From Glandiceps talaboti (lineage: Eukaryota; Hemichordata; Enteropneusta; Spengelidae), in the NCBI RefSeq assembly GCF_964340395.1, contig NC_135569.1, positions 11,308,019 to 11,372,018 of the forward strand: a stretch of 64,000 nucleotides of DNA, written 5' to 3'. The stretch's first letter is position 1. Each line of letters opens with the position of its first letter. The translations under genes were made by a program, and so were the position numbers. The notes under the pieces were generated by a model. The model was not told the origin of the DNA. It saw only the letters and a list, made by a program, of their open reading frames with translations, and did not search any database. Below, one piece after another: positions 56,306-64,000 of the stretch.

Positions 56306-56405
56306 ACACCTGAACCCATGAGGGATGGCCCCTCACTAGACTTCTTGGGAGATATGTTTATATGTACGTAAAGAACTACCCAGTATAAACAAAAATTATT
56401 TATTC
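56306..56405 (+). mobile_element. SINE 3' fragment
   Basis: CCTGAACCCATGAGGGATGG, ACTTCTTGGGAGATATG and AAAGAACTACCCAGTATAAA match the body and 3' end of the SINE at 38887 (there GACTTCTTGGGAGACAAG, AAGAGCTATCCAGTATAAA). The tRNA-like head is missing. Confidence 0.75.
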
Positions 56406-56560
56406 AAACATTCAAACATTCGCAAATGAAACAATACAAAACAAAGAAAGACACAATAGAGTAAAGAGAATTGAAAGTTTACGATATGGAGCTAAGATCA
56501 GTCCAACTACAGAGTGATGATGTGCACACTGTGAAAAGCCAAGTCTTGAGGAAAGAAGCA

Positions 56561-57160
56561 AGTTTGATAATGAACAAGACACGGGTTTCATATAGGATTA
56601 AGAAGTATCTTTTATTCAACGTTTCGGCACAGGGAAAAAGGACAAATAATCAATTTTGTTCTCGCGATTTTCCGGATTTTAATTGAAATGTATTCCCCAC
56701 AAGAAATAAACATACAGAAAAGAAATAAATGATAACATCCAAAAGGAAAACGATTTCAAGTTGTGGGTGAGAGACTAGAGTTCTAATATTATTTTCTGTA
56801 TATCTCAAATAAAGTTTCCTCTTACTGTTTTTTTCTTTCTATTTCCTACCTGATATCAATGTCTTATCTGAGTTTATCAGCTTTGCATTAACAAACCATA
56901 TGTAGACCCTCCACCAACCGTGGAAACTCACTATTTGCCCAAACTAACGCATTATGCCGTGAGTCTATATATGGTTTGTTCTAGCAAGCTACTAATGCAA
57001 AGCTGATAAACTCAGATAAGACAGTGATATCAGGTAGGAAAAAGAAAGAAAAAAAAACAGTAAGAGGAAACTTTATTTGAAATATACAGAAAATAATATT
57101 AGAAATAAAAGATACTATTTAATCCTACGTGAAACCCGTGTCTTGTTCATTATCAAACTA
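56561..57160. mobile_element. 600-bp fold-back element
   Basis: The left arm opens AGTTTGATAATGAACAAGAC; the right arm closes with its exact complement at 57159. Inner segments (TTTTCTGTATAT, TAAAGTTTCCTCTTACTGTT, GTCTTATCTGAGTTTATCAG, GCTTTGCATTA) also pair, so most of the block is one large hairpin. The left arm carries about 165 bp (56617-56781) absent from the right arm, and the loop lies near 56930-56950. Non-coding. Confidence 0.88.
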
Positions 57161-57219
57161 AAGAGAATATTGACGTCAGCGACGATTTGATTGATATGGT
57201 CTGCTATGCTGTTACGGTA

Positions 57220-57290
57220 CCTAATCCTAACCCTAACCCTAACCATGGAGGTATAAACATAGTTTTTATACCTCCATGCCCTAACCATGG
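57220..57290. repeat. Telomere-like run beside a hairpin
   Basis: CCTAATCCTAACCCTAACCC (three to four CCCTAA units) at 57220-57244, then the hairpin CATGGAGGTATAAA-loop-TTTTTATACCTCCATG at 57244-57278 and another CCCTAACCATGG. It lies 60 bp past the fold-back element. Confidence 0.75.
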
Positions 57291-59582
57291 ATCTTATATT
57301 GAGATAATATATATATGCCCTTACAAATCATGGCAGCAGTGGTTTACAGAACTGGTGGCAGGAGTACTAGTGGAATGCTAAAGTCACAAAATAATACAAA
57401 GTTAGACAACACAATAAGTCAAAGTAAACTGTGACCCTCCCCTAATCCCGTTTTCTGTAATGTAACCCTTCCCTGAGAACCGATTTGTATCAGATTTCAT
57501 ATAATTTGGAACATGCATTGATATAGCTTACTGATGTAGTTTTTTTTTTATTTTAATCACGTAATTAATAATTTGAGAATAAAATCCTCAAATTCTATAT
57601 AATTTGGTGCACACATTGATGATAACAAATTGGATGTGTCCTATAAAGGTAGATTATTCATTTGCATCATTATTATTTTTTAGATAAATTAGTAATTTCT
57701 CATTTTTTATAGTTTGGCATAACTTTTTGCCAATGAAGGGGTACGTCGTGTATGATAGCCATAGCTGAGAATTTTGCATTCCCTTATGCAAGGCATTCAG
57801 ATTAAATCTGGTAATAATGACAAATTCGACGATAAACAGCTAGAAATGATAGGAGAGGAAAGTACAGCAACTCAGACAACAGATATTGACGGTAACAATA
57901 GCCGAGTCGGGTAGTCAATTTCTCTTTTTCACCGTACGAGGGCGGCATTATCACTTGTCCTGAAATCTCAGATCCTTCCATTATCTATATTAAATCTATA
58001 TACTATATAGACAGTAAACGGAGAACGCTCTTAAAAGCTAACAACCACCAGTCATGGTATGAAGATTATGCTCAATATCAATGATATTACAAAAATAAAG
58101 GAGTGAGCAGAATTTACGGAGGAAGGTGAGAAGAAATGGAAGCCATGAAAAAAATCGTGGTGAGAAAATTATGATGGTCTGGAAGGGGGGGGGGGGTGGT
58201 AGAGGCAGAGAGAAAATGAGGGAAAGGGGTGTAGCGGCAGATATATCACTAGATTACAGGTAAAGAGTGACTCTGAACAAATGAAACCTTAGGAGCTTTG
58301 TACGTTTGCAAATTGTTTTGTGGCTTTGCCGTAACACCACACACTTCAACATTTACCTTTATAGAATAAGTACGAATCAATCGATAGCCAAAAGAATCAT
58401 TCTCACAAACCAGAGCTAGCGACACTGCGAAATAACGACGCACAGTTTGGACATTGCCGTAAAAGAGACTGTAGTTTGCGACGATGAAAAGAAGATGTGT
58501 CTGTGTTAAATATTGATATCTTTCTTTCTGTTTGTATATGTACGTATGTACTTGCATACTTAATGACATGTTGAAAAGAGCCATATATATACTGTGTACT
58601 TATTATAAAATTACACACCATTTACAATTGTACAACCCCCACCCACAGGGGCACGTATTATTGCTTAGATTTCCGTTTTCTTAGGAAAATATCGTACAAA
58701 TCCTGCTGCTACGTAAATGTATCAATCTCTATACTAGTAGAAATATTAATATTAGGATCGTTACTCGATGCCCCCCCCCTCTCTTTTTTTTACCTTACAG
58801 GTAGGAATATATAGTCAAAAGATTGTTATATTTAGTCTGTAGACCTGGAAAACAACAATCTATGAAATATTACACGCCCCTATGCCCCCACCCAACTCAT
58901 CATTCAAGTGATGATTTCCAAAATGCATGACCCCATCCCGACCCAACAAAAGACACCGCTCCCATCCGGATAAAAATACATCTATATGAAACGTTTTGGA
59001 AAGATTGCCCATGAGACGAAGACTAATTTATCAGACTTTTAGATGCTGATCATTGATGCTAACTATATAGTCGGAACCATGACACCGTCATCGCTCGCCA
59101 AACGTTGAGGGCGGTAGTATTGCAGACGGGTAGTAAATACTAGTATGCAGTAGTCCCATGCGCTCTGCAGTGTGACACTCTAGTTTACATGTTAGTGACA
59201 TCAATGAACGTCGTTAGGAGCGGTATTTAATAAGGTAACATAAATTACGAACGATATTCATTAAAGGTGCACTGGCTGCAATTTGGACAGTTTTGTCATC
59301 TTTCCGTGTAGTAACTTCCCATCTTACGTGTACAGCTACACACACAAAGTTATCTGTTGGTGATTCAATACATCTCATGGTCTATATATAATATTGAGAA
59401 GTGAGTCATTATATCTATTAACAAAATAGTCCAATTGCAGCTTTAATTCGTTAGTCTGGAGCAAATGAATTACATAATGCAGATGTTCAACTTATTTGAA
59501 AATGAGCTGGCTATAGATGACATCACTTTGTTAATTCTGAGGGTACATGCCCCCTCCCAACCGATGGAACCCGATGAAGAAA
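57291..59582. other. Intergenic, nothing recognised
   Basis: AT-rich with G and C homopolymers (about 58186 and 58770). No gene, RNA or transposon that I can support. Confidence 0.5.
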
Positions 59583-59624
59583 TTACACACACAGAGAGAC
59601 AGACAGACATAGAGACAGACAGAC

Positions 59625-59655
<31 letters not shown>

Positions 59656-59975
59656 GAGACAGACAGAGAGACAGAGAGACAGACAGATAGACAGACAGAC
59701 AGACAGGCAGGCAGGCAGGCAGGCAGACAGACAGACATATATAGACACAGATAGACAGATAGACACACACACATACACATACATACATACATACATACAT
59801 ACATACATACATACACACATACACACATACATGTACATACACACATACATACATACATACATACATACATACATACACACACACATACATACATACATAC
59901 ATACATACATACATACATACATACATACATACATACATACATACATACATACATACGTACGTACGTACGTACGTA

Positions 59976-60014
<39 letters not shown>
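59583..60014. repeat. Compound microsatellite GACA / CATA / CGTA / CA
   Basis: Successive blocks: GACA with GAGA (about 59600-59750), GGCA (59705-59728), CATA (59780-59955), CGTA (59956-59980) and CA (59981-60013). Long frames on both strands across it are artefacts. It shows stepwise change of a 4-bp unit by single substitutions. Confidence 0.96.
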
Positions 60015-60016
<2 letters not shown>

Positions 60017-61292
60017 GAAAGGAATTATAAAGTCTTGATGACTTAAAATGACAGTACTTTATAAAAGTCAGAAGTAATTTCAGCAATAAGCGGTGATTTC
60101 GTTCTAATACACGAACATGTGGTTGCCACACTGACTTTATGATTCTCTTCATCCTACCTTAAGGGCATCAATAAAAAAATTATATTTCGTCTGATTGAAG
60201 AAACATCTTCTAGGTGCAGGTGCCAAACCAACATTTTCCACCGCAGTCCTATATAAGCATTTATTCCCTTAGCTTTTAAAAGGTTAAACACCACTTTTCT
60301 CAAGGATTAAATTTCAAACATGTAAAATACCATTTTGCAACATTGTCAGGTCACGAGTATACTATGAGGGCTGTATTTACTGGCAAAACACTGCAGTTGC
60401 AATGCGCAAAGATACCTTGCACCACAGATAAATATCTGTGCTTGCACTCACTGTTGTTGCAGTGCACGTGTGTTGCAACATTCGTGTTTCTTGGTCGGCA
60501 CTATTATCACATAAGGGGTGTTGCATCATTGCATGCTATGGAATCCGCGATCTTTCTACTAAAGTATCGTTTGCATTTGTCCACAAGGACTTTTTAATTG
60601 TTTGCTCTTATTTATGCAAATTAAAAAGTTTCGACTGTAAATTTGAATAAAACGATAAAACAATGTATCATATTTGAACACCCCTTTTTAAAAATGGCCT
60701 GCGCAAACGAATAAGATCTGTGTTTCCAGACACTCCCACATTTGCTCATTCTGGAACCATGCAAACCAAATGCATGAAGAGTGATTAGGGGTTTCCCTAA
60801 TAATGGTACGTCTACCCCTCTAACAGCCATTGCTTACAGTAACGTGGTACGCATGCTCCATCGCCCATTCTTTTCCCCAGCCCTCTGCTTAGAAGACACA
60901 GGTGAGTGTTTTGCTTTTTCAAAGACTTTTGAGGCAAAGGCGATCGAATTTGTTTGTTTCCATTTTTTATTTGCGAGACTATATCACTGTTTATCAAACC
61001 TGTATATTTTTATCATCCCTATTCATTGTGATATCTAAAAAATGGGGATTTTTCGCAACTCATCAAATGTGGAAGCTGCTGTCGGCCATGTTGTTTCTCA
61101 TCCGAGGTATTGAAACACGTTTATCATATAACGTTCACAGTATTTGTCGAGTCATTAGCGAGGTGAGATCCTCTAATTTGTATATGACTGGGTGTATTAT
61201 ACCAGCCTATTGTTTATCTGTTATTGAACTTGAAATAGTGACTCGTAACCTTGAAGTATGTTTTCCAGTTGTTCCGTAACATTTCACGTGTA

Positions 61293-61340
61293 TATATAAA
61301 CCGCGCGAGCCGGGACAGCGGCCATGTTGGGATCGATTCC
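61293..61340 (+). promoter_or_regulatory. Candidate core promoter upstream of EIF5A
   Basis: TATATAAA at 61293-61300, followed by the CpG-rich CCGCGCGAGCCGGGACAGCG and, about 30 bp after the TATA, GCGGCCATGTTGGG. The nearest plus-strand gene is EIF5A, whose coding exon has an acceptor upstream of its ATG, so a separate first exon is required. Another candidate first exon ends at a strong donor at 60901 (GACACAG then GTGAGT). Neither is proven. Confidence 0.35.
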
Positions 61341-62650
61341 GACACACTTCGTCCCACTTTAAACTCATCCCATGTCAACGTTTCTTACTTTAAACGCATC
61401 CCGATTTCACCTCGATCAATCTAAATTCATTCAAATCAGTTTTTGTTGCCAAAGTTAGTATTTATAGAAACAAATTCATCCATTGTAAACACAAAAATGA
61501 CACGCGAGGTCAATGTACGGTTTCCATGTGGCATTATAATCAGGCAAACAATTAGTATGCTGTTGGTATTACGGCTGAAGTCAAAAACAAAACTCCAAGA
61601 AAAGAATCATATTCAGTTTGAATATATTTATTTTGTGTTTTCATCATAGATGTTCCACTTTTAATTGTTTTGACTTTTCCATATGTTGCTCTGGCCGCAG
61701 TATGTAGTTTTGTTTTGTTATCTGTCATATCAAATGGAACATATTTTATCTGTGGTCATTGATTCGAACAAACTATTGGGACAGTCTTTATGAATGAGTG
61801 AGAGCCTAGCTTTTCCCCTTATGTGTACGTTGACCACTCTTCTATTTCAAAGCAGGCAATATTACTCCATGTATATATTCCCCAAAGGTTGTTGTGTTTT
61901 TTGGGTCAGGGAATGCCAAAAGCATCCTGGGAATGTTAGGTTATAGAAACATGATATTTATGTGACATATGGTGAAAATGGAATATAGTAAGAATTATAT
62001 ATATTGGTCAATAAGTGTACTTATGAACAAAAGAAAAGTTGTTAGGGAAGGATGTGAGGTATTGCTTTGTAATCACGGCTATCTTGTGTTAAACAGACAC
62101 CCAAGTCCTTGGTGGGGTGTCAGACTGATCTAAAAGTTGGCAAAGTAATGAAGTTCAGCAATATTAACTGGGTTTATATGCTCAACTTTGTTATTTCTGT
62201 ACAAACAAATACCCCCCCCCTCCCCCCCCAATTAGGATGAATAATGTATTTTGATGCCTGCTATAACAGTAGATAAGAATGTTTTCAATATGGGTATGAA
62301 TTTAGGGTTTGGTTTATATTGTACCTATAAGAATGAACTAGTTGTATTACATACATTTGTACAAACTGTAGAGTAAAACTTTTGAGTTCTGTACTTCAAT
62401 AAGGCTGACTTGAAAGATGTGATCTGACTGCATCAACATTCCTTTACCAGGTCTGTTCGATAAATGTGAAACAAGTCAGTGAGTTATGCGTCTGGTTTCA
62501 ACTAAGTTATCTATTTTCCTGTTGTTATAGTTGGGGCAGATAACAGATTTTACCTGAGTTTTTGTTTCGTTATTCTAAAGGTACTGCGGGAAAGTCACCA
62601 CCAATGCTGCATCATGCAACCTCCATAATGTTATAAGTTTTATAACTATT

Positions 62651-62843
62651 GGTTGGCAAATCTGGTTTAGTCCTGGCCTACTGGGTGAGGCATTGTAGAA
62701 AGAGAGGGGACTTGACACCTCTTGAAGCCTTCAGCAAGCAATGCTGTGCTTCCAGAGGTGTGAAGCTCCTGATTTTGTATACTTCCCATAATGCCTTGCC
62801 CTCAATGAATAGGCAGCTTCATCAAAGCCAGATTTGCCAACTC
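62651..62843. mobile_element. MITE with TTGGCAAATCTGG termini
   Basis: GTTGGCAAATCTGG at the left and its complement CCAGATTTGCCAAC at the right bound about 190 bp; partial inner complementarity (GTGAGGCATTGT, ATAATGCCTTGCCC). The target duplication is unclear. Confidence 0.7.
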
Positions 62844-63455
62844 TGATGTCACATGATGCAGGACAAGGGAAAATGATCTTTCCAGGTACTTATGGCTTAC
62901 AGGGGTACAGAATGTCAGACTTCATAGATAACTTTTGAACATGCCAAAATAAGGATGTGATCCTAGACAGGGGATGGGGCTGAAATTTGGTTTGGTGGAG
63001 ATGCTTCTAAAGATGTCAGTTACTAGATGTTGTTCAAAACATATTGACTCAAATTTCCATAGCAGCCGTGACCATGTTTTCAAAAATATATGTGGATATA
63101 TTTTTACACCTTAAATACATGGGGCTGTTCACCGTGTTCTTTGGTAGTCACAGTGGACTACTGCTTTCTGAAATTATTAGCCCATGGATGGTGGCCAGTA
63201 GTCCAGTATTCTTCAACTGAAAACAAAGGATCCCATTGGAAATAAGTGTGTTATTAAAATTCTTTCATGTCTGTCGTCTTCTAAATAGTCATACAATCAG
63301 CTGTTGCTAAGCAGTTACAAATTATGATAGCCCATGACAAGAATTGGTGGTGTGTGGACAGAGGACAATTATTTATTTTGAGCCATGATAATACTGAAAT
63401 ACATAGTAATATAAAAATTGGGTAGCCCCAACCCCAACCCCAACCCCCCAAAAAG

Positions 63456-63655
63456 AATTGTTTCTGGTCAGCGCATCACTTATATACCCATATTGGTGTG
63501 TGTGTGTTCGTCCAGCTCATGCAGTGTGCAGATCCGTGGGAAACACAAAAATAACCCTCCCTACTTCAGTGAAGACAACTGCAGAGCCAATCATGAACAA
63601 GCAAATGATATCTGCCCCCACATACACACTTGCTGTAAAGTACTAAATAAAAAGA
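63456..63655 (-). mobile_element. MITE family 2, copy C, inverted interior
   Basis: It starts AATTGTTTCTGGTCAG; the interior (CAGAGCCAATCATGAACAAG, AAAGTACTAAATAAAA) is the reverse complement of copies A and B. The far end does not show the second terminus, so it is truncated. It ends about 90 bp upstream of the EIF5A coding exon, in its 5' intron. Confidence 0.75.
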
Positions 63656-63760
63656 AATATCATAATTAGTAAATTGAGTGACAGGTTTATTGAGAATTAA
63701 AAAAAATATTTGGCCTTCATTTTTTTTTCTATTTGGAAATGCAGAAAACAAGAACTTACA

Positions 63761-63925
63761 ATGGCAGATGAAGAATTTGAAGGAACTGGGGATTCTGGCG
63801 CTTCCAAGACTTATCCAGCCCAATGTTCATCTCTGCGTAAAAATGGACACGTCATGATAAAAAACCGCCCTTGTAAAATAGTAGAAATGTCAACATCTAA
63901 GACTGGAAAACACGGTCATGCTAAG
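63761..63925 (+). CDS. EIF5A: EIF5A, first coding exon, partial
   Basis: eIF5A binds ribosomes and speeds peptide-bond formation at difficult sequences and termination; it is the only protein family carrying hypusine. The 55 codons begin [20 protein letters not shown], continue [20 protein letters not shown] and end [14 protein letters not shown], matching animal eIF5A. Lys50 in [10 protein letters not shown] is the residue made into hypusine, at the same number as in human. The exon starts at an acceptor (ATGCAG, exon from 63745) with 16 nt of 5' UTR and ends in AAG with donor GTAAGT, phase 0. The rest of the KOW-like domain and the OB fold (about 100 residues) is off the right edge. EIF5A and EIF5A2 type copies cannot be told apart here. 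Confidence 0.96.
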
Positions 63926-64000
63926 GTAAGTGTATCAATATGTTGAACTGTGTATTTGAAGTCCATTTTCTCATAATTAGACCCAACAGGTAAAACCTAG

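Noticed and set aside
57220-57244. True telomere or chromosome end
   Set aside because: Only three to four units, with ordinary sequence on both sides.
59465-60152. Open frames of up to 193 codons on both strands
   Set aside because: They translate the GACA/CATA/CA microsatellite; no frame is special and composition is pure repeat.
60780-60901. EIF5A first untranslated exon ending at the GTGAGT at 60902
   Set aside because: The donor is good, but there is no independent sign of transcription; the TATA-containing site at 61293 is an equal candidate, so it was not listed as an exon.
1-64000. Retrovirus-like, LTR or other virus-like elements
   Set aside because: No paired long terminal repeats and no polymerase, integrase, capsid or envelope-like frame recognised in any frame.

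Overview
The window is a 64 kb piece of an animal nuclear genome: AT-rich, intron-rich, with small coding exons joined by GT-AG introns and dense non-coding repeats. The proteins read from it are close to vertebrate counterparts, while the tRNA-derived SINEs, palindromic MITEs and minisatellites look like those of a marine invertebrate. I favour an invertebrate deuterostome (hemichordate or amphioxus type), but a lophotrochozoan cannot be excluded from sequence alone.

Layout, left to right. (1) 1-7086, minus strand: the first three coding exons of SPEN (split ends / MINT / SHARP); the rest runs off the left edge. (2) 7087-15695: no gene seen; a palindromic 104-bp satellite, a 37-bp minisatellite and several palindromic MITEs. 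(3) 15696-38581, minus strand: a complete ARMC9 gene, rebuilt here as 27 coding exons with continuous phase, about 884 residues, including a 16-nt and a 21-nt microexon. (4) 38618-40904: spacer with a tRNA-derived SINE and the PPIH promoter. (5) 40905-48418, plus strand: complete PPIH (cyclophilin H), 6 exons, 179 residues. (6) 50458-54067, minus strand: complete Y-box protein gene (YBX1 type), 7 exons, 270 residues, convergent with PPIH. (7) 54068-63744: about 9.7 kb with no recognisable gene, holding a 600-bp fold-back element, short perfect hairpins, a telomere-like run and a large compound microsatellite. (8) 63761-63925, plus strand: first coding exon of EIF5A with the hypusination lysine; the gene leaves the right edge.

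The genes do not form one pathway. SPEN is a nuclear RNA-binding co-repressor, PPIH a U4/U6 snRNP isomerase, YBX1 an mRNP packaging protein and EIF5A a translation factor, so four of the five act in RNA biology; ARMC9 is a ciliary base protein. I read this as ordinary linkage of housekeeping genes.

The most unusual signal is in the repeats rather than in a new protein. Three tandem arrays in ARMC9 introns have copied one of the gene's own splice junctions (exon 8 acceptor, exon 20 donor, exon 27 acceptor). Complementary inverted microsatellites bracket exon 11. A DNA transposon sits so close to the exon 12 donor that its target-site duplication overlaps the donor. In PPIH, two inverted copies of one MITE bracket exons 2-5, and a TTAA-flanked element has landed cleanly inside a 67-bp satellite. 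No retrovirus-like or other virus-like element was recognised.
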